A DNA stretch of 23,787 nucleotides from JBBQVO01 sp038211505. GTDB taxonomy: Bacteria > Chloroflexota > Dehalococcoidia > DSTF01 > JACRBR01. This document shows, piece by piece, positions 7,612 through 19,131 of this stretch. The notes below the pieces were generated by a model. The model saw only the letters and a list, made by a program, of their open reading frames with translations. It was not told the DNA's origin and made no database searches. Position numbers and translations under genes: made by a program. The stretch lies in contig JBBQVO010000031.1 in assembly GCA_038211505.1 (NCBI GenBank), positions 1-23,787 on the forward strand. Direction: 5' to 3'. How positions within the stretch are numbered: position 1 is the stretch's first letter; the number at the start of each line of letters is the position of its first letter.

Positions 7612-8994
7612 ATGTCACTGCGCGTCCGTCTCACGCTGCTTTACAGTCTGCTCTTCGCGGTGCTGATCGCCGCGTTCGGCATCATCGTCTATCTACAGAC
7701 ATCGAAGCGGCTCTACGCCAGCGTCGACGACACGCTGCAGACGCGCGCCAACCGCATCATCACGGACGACGCGAATGATCCGTCGCCGGGCGCGATCCAG
7801 ACCGATCCGACAGTGCTCGACGAGATCGCCGATCCGGGTGTATATGTCCAGATCCTGAGCAAAGATGGCGTGATCACCAACAAGTCCAGCAACCTCGCCT
7901 CGCCGTTGCCGGTGGCGACGCACCGGCGGTTGACGTTTGCGACCGCATCGTTCGAAACGCACCAGACATCAAACGGCGAGCGCGTGCGCGTGTTGTACCA
8001 GGATCTGCCGAATGACGGTGGCAGGCTGCTCGTCGCGCGATCGCTGCATCCGACGGACGCCGCGCTCGATCGCATTCGCGTCGTGTTGATCGGCGGCGGC
8101 GTGCTGTTCCTGCTCGTCGCAAACGTTGCGGCGTACGTAGTTGCCGCGCCGGCGCTGCGGCCCCTCCGCGAGGCGACGTCGACCGCGTCCGAGATCGAAG
8201 CGACCGGCGACTTCTCCCGCCGCATCGCCGGCGACGATCAGGCGGGCGAGGTCGGGCTGCTCGTGCGCACGCTCAACGACATGATCGTCAAGATCGAGAG
8301 CACGTTGAACGCGCACCGGGCGTTTCTCGCCGATTCGTCGCACGAGCTGCGGCGGCCGCTCGCCGTGCTGCGCGGCAATCTCGAGCTGCTGCGCGGCGAT
8401 GCGATCCCCGGGGATGAGCGCCAGACGATCATCGAAGAGACGGATGAAGAATCGCGGCGCATGAGCCGCATCCTCGCCGATCTGCTGATGCTCTCGCAGG
8501 TTGATGCGCGTCTGATCTTGCAGATGCAGCCGGTTGATCTCGCACAGCTCGTGCAGAGCGTCGCCGAGCACGAACGGCAGCGCTTCCCCGATCGCGAGAT
8601 CACGATTGCGCCGAATGGCGCCGCACCAGTCGTCGTGCGCGCCGACGAGCAGCGCGTACGACAGCTGCTCGAGAACCTGCTCGAAAACGCTGCCCGCTAC
8701 ACCGACGCGTCCGCGCCGATCGAGCTGAGCTTGCATCGCAACGGCCGCTTCGCCGTCGCCGAAGTGCGCGATCACGGGCCGGGCATGAGCAACGACGAGT
8801 CGAAGCATGCGTTCGAGCGCTTCTTCCGTGGCAGCCGCGGGCGCCGCAGCCACGCCGACGGCAGCGGCCTCGGACTGGCGATCGTCCAACACATAGCCGA
8901 GGCGCACGGCGGCGGCGTCGCCCTCAATTCGTCGCCGGAAGGCACCGTCGTGAAGATCGAGCTGCCCCTCGCGAGCGGCGTCTCGGATACGTGA
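7612..8994 (+). CDS. Membrane sensor histidine kinase, EnvZ/PhoR type
   Basis: The protein has 460 aa. TM1 is at about 7-28, followed by an extracytoplasmic sensor domain (about 30-155), TM2 at about 156-179 and a HAMP linker (about 180-235). The HisKA domain carries the phosphorylated His244 in DSSHELRRPL. The HATPase domain shows the N box (LLENLLENAARYT, 352-364), G1 (DHGPG, 387-391), the F box (FERFF, 401-405) and G2 (GSGLGLA, 417-423). All catalytic motifs are intact. It should phosphorylate the regulator encoded immediately upstream. The sensor domain has no recognised ligand-binding motif, so the stimulus is unknown. The next gene begins about 100 bp downstream, after an AT-rich patch (9047-9056) that may carry the promoter of the glycan operon. 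Confidence 0.95.
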   Translation: MSLRVRLTLLYSLLFAVLIAAFGIIVYLQTSKRLYASVDDTLQTRANRIITDDANDPSPGAIQTDPTVLDEIADPGVYVQILSKDGVITNKSSNLASPLPVATHRRLTFATASFETHQTSNGERVRVLYQDLPNDGGRLLVARSLHPTDAALDRIRVVLIGGGVLFLLVANVAAYVVAAPALRPLREATSTASEIEATGDFSRRIAGDDQAGEVGLLVRTLNDMIVKIESTLNAHRAFLADSSHELRRPLAVLRGNLELLRGDAIPGDERQTIIEETDEESRRMSRILADLLMLSQVDARLILQMQPVDLAQLVQSVAEHERQRFPDREITIAPNGAAPVVVRADEQRVRQLLENLLENAARYTDASAPIELSLHRNGRFAVAEVRDHGPGMSNDESKHAFERFFRGSRGRRSHADGSGLGLAIVQHIAEAHGGGVALNSSPEGTVVKIELPLASGVSDT

Positions 8995-9101
8995 TCCTGC
9001 CTATCATGGAATCACTCTCCGAATAACAGCCCATCTTCAAGTTGGCTTTATTAAATCTTCATCTTCTCCTGCGACGATGTCTTGCAGAGAGGTGACAACG
9101 G

Positions 9102-10235
9102 ATGAGGGTTCCCCCCGCAAAGATCCATATCCCCGAAGAAGACCGCGAAGAGATTCTCGCGGCGATCGACGAAGCGATGGCGACCGGCCAGCTGACGCTC
9201 GGCAAGCACGGCAAAGCCTTCGAAGAGGACTTCGCCAAGACAGCCGGCACGAAGCACGCCATCGCCGTTTCCAGTGGCACGAGCGCGCTTGAGATCATCT
9301 TCCGCGCCATCGGCGTCGAAGGCGGCGAGGTGATCGTCCCGACGAACACGTTTTTCGCGACGCCAGCCGCCGTCGAGCACGCCGGCGCGACGGTGCGCTT
9401 CGCCGAATGCGACCCGGCCACGTACGCGATCGACGTCGATCACGCGCGCACGCTCATAAACAGCCGGACGCGCGCCATCGTCGTCGTGCACATCGGTGGC
9501 ATCATCACGCCGCGTATCGCCGAATTGCAGGCGATGTGCGCGACGGCCGGCATCCCGCTCGTGGAGGATGCTGCGCACGCGCACGGCAGCACCCTGAACG
9601 GCAAGCCCGCCGGCAGCTTCGGGATCGCCGGTTCGTTCTCGTTCTACCCAACGAAGGTGATCACCGCCGGCGAAGGCGGCATGATCACGACCGACGATGA
9701 CCGCATCGACCAAGAAGCGCGCGTCTACCGCGATCAAGGTAAGGCCGGCTTCACGTCGAACTTCCACACGCTGCTCGGCAACAACTGGCGGCTCAGCGAG
9801 CCGCACGCGATCATCGGCCACTCGCAGCTGAAGCGGCTGCCGGAGTTCATCGCCGCCCGCCGCCGCATCGCCGCCATCTACGACCGCTCGCTCGCCGCCA
9901 TCGGCGTTGAGCCGCTGCGCGAGCCAGCGGGAGTCGTCAGCAACTACTACAAGTACATCGCCATGCCGCCCGTCGGCGTCGACCGTGTCGCGCTCAAGAA
10001 GAAGCTGCGCGAGTCCTACGACGTCGGCCTCAGCGGTGAGGTCTACGAGGCGCCTTGCCACCTGCAGCCCGTCTTCGGGCCGCTGGCGGCCGGCACGCTG
10101 CCCGTCGCGGAAGAACTCTGTGCGCGCCACATCTGTCTGCCGGTCTCGGCCGTCATGTCGGATGACGACGCGCACTACGTCGTTGATTCACTTGGTAAGG
10201 CGCTGGCGGAAGTCCGTGTGGCGGTGGAGGCGTGA
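9102..10235 (+). CDS. DegT/DnrJ/EryC1/StrS-family PLP-dependent sugar aminotransferase
   Basis: The protein has 377 aa. The cofactor-binding features of the family are visible: SSGTSALE (57-64), VEDAAHAHG (154-162, with Asp156 expected to contact the pyridine ring) and SFYPTKVITAGEGGM (180-194), where Lys185 should form the Schiff base with PLP. Such enzymes aminate keto-sugar nucleotides, or occasionally dehydrate them, during synthesis of amino sugars for surface glycans or glycosylated metabolites. The start is well set by AGAGGTGA (9088-9095) six bases before the ATG. It is the first gene of a five-gene operon with overlapping junctions. The exact sugar cannot be assigned from sequence alone. 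Confidence 0.92.
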   Translation: MRVPPAKIHIPEEDREEILAAIDEAMATGQLTLGKHGKAFEEDFAKTAGTKHAIAVSSGTSALEIIFRAIGVEGGEVIVPTNTFFATPAAVEHAGATVRFAECDPATYAIDVDHARTLINSRTRAIVVVHIGGIITPRIAELQAMCATAGIPLVEDAAHAHGSTLNGKPAGSFGIAGSFSFYPTKVITAGEGGMITTDDDRIDQEARVYRDQGKAGFTSNFHTLLGNNWRLSEPHAIIGHSQLKRLPEFIAARRRIAAIYDRSLAAIGVEPLREPAGVVSNYYKYIAMPPVGVDRVALKKKLRESYDVGLSGEVYEAPCHLQPVFGPLAAGTLPVAEELCARHICLPVSAVMSDDDAHYVVDSLGKALAEVRVAVEA

Positions 10236-11161
10236 TGAAGGTTGGAGTGACGGGCGGCTGCGGATTCATCGGATCGCACGTCGTCGATAAATTACGCGAT
10301 CAAGGCATCGAAGTACGCGTGCTCGACAACGTCGGCGCGCCGCACCGCGACGACGTCGATCACGTGCGCGTAGACATCATGGATCAGGACGCGCTGAACG
10401 CCGCGACGCGCGGGCTCGACGTCGTGATGCATCTCGCCGCCGTCGCCGATGTCAACAACGTCGCCGCGGACCCGACGGGCTCCGTCGCCCTGAACATCCT
10501 CGGCACAGCGCGCGTTCTCGAAGCGGCGCGCGAGAACTCGCTGAAGCGCGTGATCCTCGCCAGCACCGTCTGGGTGTACGGGGCGGCGCGCGAGCAGCAG
10601 GTCGATGAGGATGTGTGCTTCGACGCCTCGCTCACCGGCCACGTCTACACGACGACGAAGATCGCGTCAGAGATGCTCTGCCACGACTACAACACGCTGT
10701 ACAACGTGCCGTTCACAATCCTCCGCTATGGCATTCCGTACGGCCCGCGGATGCGGCCGGCGCTCGTCATCCCGATCTTCATGCGCAAGGCGATGGCCGG
10801 CGAGGCACTCACGGTCGCCGGCGACGGCAGCCAGAACCGCAAGTTCGTCTACGTCGAAGACCTCGCCGACGCTCACGTCCTCGCCCTCGCGCCCGAGGCC
10901 GAGAATCAGACGTTCAACGTCGACGGCACTGAGGAAGTGACGATCCTGCGCATCGCCGAGACGGTGACGAAGCTGCTCGGCGGCAAGGGCATCGAGTTCG
11001 TGCCAGCCCGCGCCGGCGATTACGGCGGCAAGCAGGTGTCATCGACCAAGGCGGCGCGCGTCATCGGTTGGACCCCGAAGGTGGACTTTGAGACCGGCAT
11101 GGAGCGCACGGTCGCCTGGTTTCTGCAAACGCAGGCGCAACCGGTGCTGAACAACGCATGA
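10235..11161 (+). CDS. NAD-dependent nucleotide-sugar epimerase/dehydratase (extended SDR)
   Basis: The protein has 308 aa. The Rossmann fingerprint GVTGGCGFIGSH (4-15) and the catalytic pair Tyr137/Lys141 (YTTTK), with LASTVWVYG (107-115) supplying the Ser/Thr, mark an active extended short-chain dehydrogenase. It probably epimerises, dehydrates or reduces an NDP-sugar that feeds the neighbouring aminotransferase. The ATG at 10235 overlaps the upstream stop by one base (TGATG) and has GGAGG four bases before it. A GTG one codon earlier is also possible. The next gene overlaps its stop as ATGA. It is more divergent from classic GalE than the last gene of the operon, so a different sugar step is likely. 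Confidence 0.88.
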   Translation: MKVGVTGGCGFIGSHVVDKLRDQGIEVRVLDNVGAPHRDDVDHVRVDIMDQDALNAATRGLDVVMHLAAVADVNNVAADPTGSVALNILGTARVLEAARENSLKRVILASTVWVYGAAREQQVDEDVCFDASLTGHVYTTTKIASEMLCHDYNTLYNVPFTILRYGIPYGPRMRPALVIPIFMRKAMAGEALTVAGDGSQNRKFVYVEDLADAHVLALAPEAENQTFNVDGTEEVTILRIAETVTKLLGGKGIEFVPARAGDYGGKQVSSTKAARVIGWTPKVDFETGMERTVAWFLQTQAQPVLNNA

Positions 11162-13260
11162 TCGCCTCTGCCGCCCGCCCCGCTATCACATCGACGACGC
11201 CGCGCAGCGCCACGCGCCCGCGCCTGATCGCCGTCATGCCGGCGTACAACGAAGCCACGACCGTCGCGGGCGTCCTCGAACGCCTCTACCCGCTCGTCGA
11301 TCGCCTGATCATCGTTGATGATGGTTCGGTCGACGATACGCGTAGCGTCGTCTTCGACTGGCTCGCCGACAAGCCGCACGCGCAGCTCATCTCGTTCAAC
11401 CAGAACCGCGGCATGTCCGCCGCCTACTACGAGGCGTTCCAGCATCTCGGTCGCATGGTCGAGCTCGGCCAGGTCGACAACGACGATGTCGTCGTCACGG
11501 TGGACGCCGACGGCCAGCACGATCCGGCGAGCCTCGACGATCTCATCCGCAAGATCGAAGAAGGCAACGACGCCGTCATCGGGCGCCGTGACTTCCGCCT
11601 CTACCCGCTGTACAAGCGCGCCGGCAACTGGATCATGTCCGCCTGGGCGTCGCTCTGGTCCGGACGCCGCTTTCAGGACGTCGAGTCCGGCTACCGCGCC
11701 TTCCGCGTCGGCGCGCTGCTCGATGCGCTGCAGTACTACAAAGGCTACAAGTACAGCGAGACGGTCGAGATCGCCGTCATCCTGCCGATTCTCGGCTACA
11801 AGATTCACGATACGACCGTCGTCGATATCCCCGTCTTCCGCTCGAACACGCGCCTCAAGGACGTCGCGATCGATCTCGTCGCGATGCCGTGCGCCTGGTG
11901 GCGCGTGATGGCGGCGCGACGTCTGCCGCGTGGCATCCCGACGTGGTTTGCGTACTACGTGCTGCCGCTGTTCTTTCTCGCCGCGCTGATCGGCGTCGCG
12001 CGCATCCTGACGCGCTCGATCTATCTCGCCGATGACACGATCAACAACTACGCGCACGTCTGGTACATCAGCGATCATCTCTTCGGCGACGGCACGATCC
12101 CGATCCGCTTCTCGGGCCTCGATGGTGGCCGCGCGTTCACGTTCCCGTACGGCTTCGCGCCGTGGCTCGTCAACGCGCTCGTGTATCCGTTGCTCGGCGA
12201 CTGGTCCGTCACGCTGTTCCTGATTCTCGGCGCCACATCCGTCGTCGCCGGCGCGATCGCCGTGCGCACGCAGATGCGCGATCCGTGGCTGCTGCTGCTC
12301 TTTATCGCCAATCCGTTCTTCATCGATTCCGTCGCCAACGGTCAGTATTCGTTCCTCTGGGCGACGGCGGGATTCTTCGTGCTCGTCTGGTCCGTCGAGC
12401 GCCGCCGCTGGCCGCTCGCCGTGCTCGCGCTCTGGTTCACCGTCTCGACGCACCCGATTGAGGGCGGCGCCGCCGTCGCCGCCTACGTCGCCTGGTGCGC
12501 CGTCAAGCGACCGGAGAGCCGCACGCCGCTGCTCATCGCCTGCGCGATCGCGGCGCCGTTTCTTGCGCCGGAGCTCTACTTCGCCATCCGTACGCCGGCG
12601 GTCGGCGAAAACACGCGCAACGCCATCGTTTGGTCGATCGTGCAGGATCTGCCACGTCGCGGATCGATCATGGGCGGCCCATTCCTGCTTGCCTGGGCGT
12701 CGCCGATTCTCATGCGCCACTATCGTCAGGTCGGCATCGCGTTCGCGTCTGTCGCCGCGATCGGCGTCGCGCTCAGCGCCGGCGCGCTCTCCGGTGTGCC
12801 GGGACTCCGCGCCTTCGAGCGCGAGGGTGGCTACGCCGGCCTCGTCTCCGCGGCGTCGAACAACTACGGCGCCTACGTCGCTTCCGGCGACTTTCACGCC
12901 GGCATGACCTACCGCGTCCTCAGCCCGAACGATCGCGAGCAAGGCGCGTACTACCTGATCCGCAACAAGGGAGTACTGGCGAACGAGCTCTTCAGCGAGA
13001 GCCAGCATCGCCGCGACTGGCAGCAGCCGCGCTACCAGTGCTACATCGCCGCGAAGCACATCGATCGCGTCGTGGTCGAGCGCGGCTATCACAAGCAATT
13101 CCCGACGAACGAGCAGGCGCTGCTCGATGGTCTCGTCGCACGCGGCGATGCCGCGATCACGTACGGCGGCCCAGGCGAGCAGCTCACCGTCTACGACGTC
13201 TCGCCGTTCCGCAATTCGATCGCGCCGCCCGTCTCGGTGAAGGAGTGCCTGCACCGATGA
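11158..13260 (+). CDS. Fusion of GT2 glycosyltransferase (DPM-synthase-like) and GT-C-like membrane domain
   Basis: The protein has 700 aa. Residues 20-255 form a GT2 domain with VMPAYNEA (26-33), IVDDGSVDD (52-60), the metal-binding DADGQHDP (116-123) and GRRD (142-145), as in dolichol/undecaprenyl-phosphate sugar synthases. From about 265 onward lie roughly ten hydrophobic segments and a soluble tail, homologous to the separate protein at 4201-5493. The loop after the first TM again has DDTINNYAHVWYISDHL (292-308). A plausible inference is that the GT2 part makes a polyprenyl-phosphate sugar on the inner face and the membrane part transfers it on the outer face, in a single chain. The start overlaps the previous stop (ATGA), and its own stop overlaps the MFS gene (ATGA). 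The very long open frame on the opposite strand is a shadow. Confidence 0.85.
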   Translation: MIASAARPAITSTTPRSATRPRLIAVMPAYNEATTVAGVLERLYPLVDRLIIVDDGSVDDTRSVVFDWLADKPHAQLISFNQNRGMSAAYYEAFQHLGRMVELGQVDNDDVVVTVDADGQHDPASLDDLIRKIEEGNDAVIGRRDFRLYPLYKRAGNWIMSAWASLWSGRRFQDVESGYRAFRVGALLDALQYYKGYKYSETVEIAVILPILGYKIHDTTVVDIPVFRSNTRLKDVAIDLVAMPCAWWRVMAARRLPRGIPTWFAYYVLPLFFLAALIGVARILTRSIYLADDTINNYAHVWYISDHLFGDGTIPIRFSGLDGGRAFTFPYGFAPWLVNALVYPLLGDWSVTLFLILGATSVVAGAIAVRTQMRDPWLLLLFIANPFFIDSVANGQYSFLWATAGFFVLVWSVERRRWPLAVLALWFTVSTHPIEGGAAVAAYVAWCAVKRPESRTPLLIACAIAAPFLAPELYFAIRTPAVGENTRNAIVWSIVQDLPRRGSIMGGPFLLAWASPILMRHYRQVGIAFASVAAIGVALSAGALSGVPGLRAFEREGGYAGLVSAASNNYGAYVASGDFHAGMTYRVLSPNDREQGAYYLIRNKGVLANELFSESQHRRDWQQPRYQCYIAAKHIDRVVVERGYHKQFPTNEQALLDGLVARGDAAITYGGPGEQLTVYDVSPFRNSIAPPVSVKECLHR

Positions 13261-14537
13261 ACGTGACTGCGATGCGCGAAGCGGCGGCAGGTTCGCTCGA
13301 TATCATCCGGCGCGGATGGGCGCTGCTCGTCATCGCCTTTTTCATCGATGCGGCGTTCCTGTTCATCTTCCTCGTCGCGCTCCAGACATACCTGCCGGAG
13401 TCCCTCGGCAAGAGCGATGCGATTGCCGGTTGGGCGCTCGCCGCGTTCGGCGTCGCCAAGCTGCTGACGCAACTCGGCAGCGGCTTCGTGACCGATCGTC
13501 TCGGCGCGCGGAAGGCGATCATCGGCGGCACGGCTCTGCTATTGCTCGCTGATGCGTCGATGCTGCCGCTCGCGCATGTCGCGCCCTGGCTGATCATCGG
13601 CGCCGCAGCGCTCGAAGGTCTCGGCTCGTCGATCACGTGGCCCGCAATCTACGCCGCCGGCGACGCGCGATTCGATCACGGCGAGAAAGCGCGCTTCACG
13701 GCGCTGCTGACGCTCGCGACCGGCGGCTCGCTCGTCATTGGCCTCGGCGGCGGCACGGCGATCAACGCCGTCGCGTCGTTCGATGTCGCAATGATCGTGC
13801 CGATCGCCAGCGTCGCCATCGCCTTCATCCTCGCCGTTGTGCTGCGTGTCGGCGATGCCCATGTCGCCGCCATCGACGCGATGCCGAAGCCCGGCGCATT
13901 CACCGCCGTCCTGCGTCACCCGCAGCGCGCTGCGTTCGCAGCGCTCGTGCTCTCCGAAGCCGCCGCGCTCGGCGCGCTCACGGCCACGTTCCGCGCCTAC
14001 GGACGCGATGTGCTCGCGGTCTCGTTGCCGCGCGAAGCATTCTTCCTGCTGCCGGCGGCGATTCTTGGCGGACTGCTGGTGATTCCCGGCGGCGCTATCG
14101 CCGATCGCATCGGCGCCCGCCGCATCATGACGCCGGGATTTGCGATCACGGGGGTCTGCATGATCATGCTCGCGCGGTGGAGTTCGCCGGCGTTCGTGAT
14201 CGCGACGGGAGCCGTGGCCGGCGCGAGCTTCGGTCTCGCGATTCCGGCGATCGCATCGACGATGATGTCGCTCGCCGGCGCGACGGGCAGCCGCGGCGGC
14301 GTCATCGGCTGGTTTATGACGATGGACGGCATCGGCCACGCCGTCGGTCCCGCAACGGCCGGCATTCTGCTTGCGACGCTCGGCGCGCGCTCGGTGCTGG
14401 TCTTCACGGGCGCGCTCTTCCTGCTCGTCGCCTACGTCGCTCTCGCATCGCGTCTCGGCGAGCCGATCGCCGCCGCGTCACCCTCACTCGAACCGCTCGC
14501 CATCACACCGGAACCCGCCATTGGAGGCAGAACATGA
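13257..14537 (+). CDS. MFS transporter
   Basis: The protein has 426 aa with about twelve hydrophobic segments. The MFS motif A occurs after TM2 (GSGFVTDRLGARK, 74-86) and again in the second half (GGAIADRIGARR, 278-289), the internal pseudo-symmetry of the family. The ATG at 13257 overlaps the stop of the GT2 fusion by four bases. No close Shine-Dalgarno sequence is seen, so translation is probably coupled. Within an operon for sugar-nucleotide and glycan synthesis it could export a glycan or glycosylated product, or import a precursor. The substrate is not determinable. A long upstream extension of this reading frame lies within the previous gene and was not used. Confidence 0.88.
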   Translation: MNVTAMREAAAGSLDIIRRGWALLVIAFFIDAAFLFIFLVALQTYLPESLGKSDAIAGWALAAFGVAKLLTQLGSGFVTDRLGARKAIIGGTALLLLADASMLPLAHVAPWLIIGAAALEGLGSSITWPAIYAAGDARFDHGEKARFTALLTLATGGSLVIGLGGGTAINAVASFDVAMIVPIASVAIAFILAVVLRVGDAHVAAIDAMPKPGAFTAVLRHPQRAAFAALVLSEAAALGALTATFRAYGRDVLAVSLPREAFFLLPAAILGGLLVIPGGAIADRIGARRIMTPGFAITGVCMIMLARWSSPAFVIATGAVAGASFGLAIPAIASTMMSLAGATGSRGGVIGWFMTMDGIGHAVGPATAGILLATLGARSVLVFTGALFLLVAYVALASRLGEPIAAASPSLEPLAITPEPAIGGRT

Positions 14538-15454
14538 AACGTCGCGTACTGGTCACAGGTGGCGCCGGCTTTATCGGCTCGCACGTCGTCGATGCGCTGC
14601 GCGCGCACGGCGACGAGGTGCACGTGCTCGATGATCTCAGCAAGGGTCAGGTGCACAACCTGCCTGATGGTGTGCCGCTGCACGTCGCCGACATCGCGGG
14701 CGGTCAGGTCGACAAGATCTTCGCCGACATCGCCTTCGATGCCGTCGTGCACTGCGCCGCGCAGACGAATGTCATGCGCTCGATCGCCGATCCCGCGCTC
14801 GATCGCCGCATCAACATCCACGGCCTGCGCGACGTCCTCGATGCGGCGGCGCGCCACGGCGTCGGACGCTTCGTGTTCATCTCATCCGGCGGCGCCATCT
14901 ACGGTGAGACGCCGGAGCCGGCGACCGAGCTCACGACGCCGCGACCGGAGAATCCCTACGGCCGCCACAAGCTCGAAGGCGAAGCGATCGTGGCGGGCGC
15001 GCCGATCTCGACGATCTCGCTGCGGCTCTCGAATGTCTACGGGCCGCGCCAGCGCTCCGACTCCGAAGGCGGCGTCATCAGCATCTTCGCCGACCGCCTC
15101 GCCGCCGGCCTGCCGCTGGCGATCTACGGCGACGGCGAGCAGCAGCGCGACTTCATTCACGTCGCCGATGTAGCGGCCGCGATCATGCTCGCGCTCGACG
15201 ACGCGACGATGACCGGCGGCTGGAACGCCGGCACCGGCACAGCGACGTCCGTCAACGAGATCGCGACGCTGATGTCCGCCGCTTTCGCCTCCACCGCCGC
15301 AATCGAGCGCCGCGAAGCGCGCGGCGAGATCCGCCGCTCCTGCCTCAACATCAACAAGCTCACATCGACGCGCCGCTGGCGGCCGTCACGCACGCTCGGC
15401 GAAGCACTTGCCGAACTCGCGAACACGACGGCGCATGCCGCCGTGCGCGCGTAG
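14534..15454 (+). CDS. UDP-glucose 4-epimerase-like NAD-dependent epimerase
   Basis: The protein has 306 aa. It has the Rossmann motif VTGGAGFIGSH (7-17), VVHCAAQTNV (71-80), the Ser-rich strand FVFISSGGAIYG (113-124) and the catalytic Tyr142/Lys146 (PYGRHK). YGDGEQQRDFIHVADVA in the C-terminal half is typical of GalE and related UDP-sugar 4-epimerases. The enzyme should interconvert C4 epimers of UDP-hexoses or N-acetylhexosamines, supplying donors to the glycosyltransferases of this operon. GGAGG (14523-14527) lies six bases before the ATG, which overlaps the MFS stop as ATGA. It is the last gene of the operon; a GC-rich hairpin follows at 15468-15489. Confidence 0.9.
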   Translation: MKRRVLVTGGAGFIGSHVVDALRAHGDEVHVLDDLSKGQVHNLPDGVPLHVADIAGGQVDKIFADIAFDAVVHCAAQTNVMRSIADPALDRRINIHGLRDVLDAAARHGVGRFVFISSGGAIYGETPEPATELTTPRPENPYGRHKLEGEAIVAGAPISTISLRLSNVYGPRQRSDSEGGVISIFADRLAAGLPLAIYGDGEQQRDFIHVADVAAAIMLALDDATMTGGWNAGTGTATSVNEIATLMSAAFASTAAIERREARGEIRRSCLNINKLTSTRRWRPSRTLGEALAELANTTAHAAVRA

Positions 15455-15463
15455 CGTCAAACT

Positions 15464-15489
15464 GTAGGGGCGGCCCGACGTGGCCGCCC
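15464..15489 (+). repeat. GTAGGGGCGGCCC palindromic repeat, copy 1 (possible terminator)
   Basis: GTAGGGGCGGCCC, five bases, then GGCCGCCC form an 8-bp perfect stem (15468-15475 with 15482-15489) just after the last gene of the glycan operon. A second copy lies 132 bp to the right. A role as bidirectional terminator is possible, but no T-tract follows. Confidence 0.65.
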
Positions 15490-15595
15490 TCGTTAGGTCG
15501 CCGATACATGCGCCTCCGTGTGCGACTACGATCCGCGATTCTGAGTGGCTCAGACTGTCATTCCAAGAGGTCGCGACACAATCGCCGGATGCCAA

Positions 15596-15621
15596 GTAGG
15601 GGCGGCCCCATGCGGCCGCCC
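15596..15621 (+). repeat. GTAGGGGCGGCCC palindromic repeat, copy 2
   Basis: This has the same 13-base arm and the same 8-bp stem (15600-15607 with 15614-15621) as copy 1; only the loop differs (CATGC instead of GACGT). Conservation of the arms with a variable loop is typical of dispersed hairpin repeats. The stretch between the copies has no gene; it holds a small TCTGAG/CTCAGA hairpin at 15540-15554. Confidence 0.65.
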
Positions 15622-15667
15622 GTCGTCGGGCGCGCACACCGCCGCGCGACGATGTGCCTCGCACGCG

Positions 15668-15791
15668 TGTCATTCTGAGCGAAGCGAAGAATCTCTCCGG
15701 AGTTGCTTCGGAGGATCGTTCGCCGCCCTCGCTACTCGGGACTGCATTCTATTCGTCAGCGAAGAGATTCTTCACTGCGTTCAGAATGACA
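15668..15791. repeat. 124-bp inverted-repeat element (TGTCATTCTGAGCGAAGC type)
   Basis: The 28-bp arms at 15668-15695 and 15764-15791 are inverted copies matching at 25 of 28 positions, separated by 68 bp with a smaller CTCCG/CGGAG hairpin inside. The ends TGTCATTCTGAG and its complement resemble a dispersed intergenic repeat seen in many environmental bacterial genomes. It carries no gene; open frames across it are translations of the repeat. It may be a non-autonomous mobile element. Confidence 0.75.
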
Positions 15792-15835
15792 GTATGGTAG
15801 TCCGGCGCCCGCTATGAGGATGAACACTACTCCAC

Positions 15836-15851
15836 CGCTGCCTCGGCAGCG
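15836..15851 (-). terminator. Hairpin after ileS
   Basis: The 16-base palindrome CGCTGCCTCGGCAGCG lies 11 bases beyond the ileS stop on the minus strand. It could end the ileS transcript, but no T-run follows, so this is weak. Confidence 0.3.
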
Positions 15852-15862
15852 CGACGCGATCC

Positions 15863-19063
<3,201 letters not shown>

Positions 19064-19081
19064 CTCTGTTGCTCCTCCGGA

Positions 19082-19131
19082 GCCCTCACCCCGGCCCTCG
19101 GCCACCCCTCTCCCACTGGGGGAGAGGGGCT
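19082..19131 (+). repeat. Left terminal inverted repeat
   Basis: This is the left 50-bp arm. Read on the minus strand it encodes the last 15 residues and the stop of the DUF559 protein. Confidence 0.85.

Noticed and set aside
11020..13254. A 744-codon open frame on the minus strand opposite the GT2 fusion gene.
   Set aside because: It is a GC-rich shadow: its translation is rich in Arg, Ala, Asp and Val without domains, while the plus strand encodes a clear glycosyltransferase.
12495..13256. An upstream extension of the MFS transporter frame.
   Set aside because: It overlaps the GT2 fusion gene by over 700 bp and is Arg-rich; the ATGA overlap at 13257 is the natural start.
15545..15817. A 90-codon plus-strand frame across the convergent intergenic region.
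   Set aside because: It is a translation of the dispersed inverted repeats (for example HSERSEES), a known source of spurious protein predictions.
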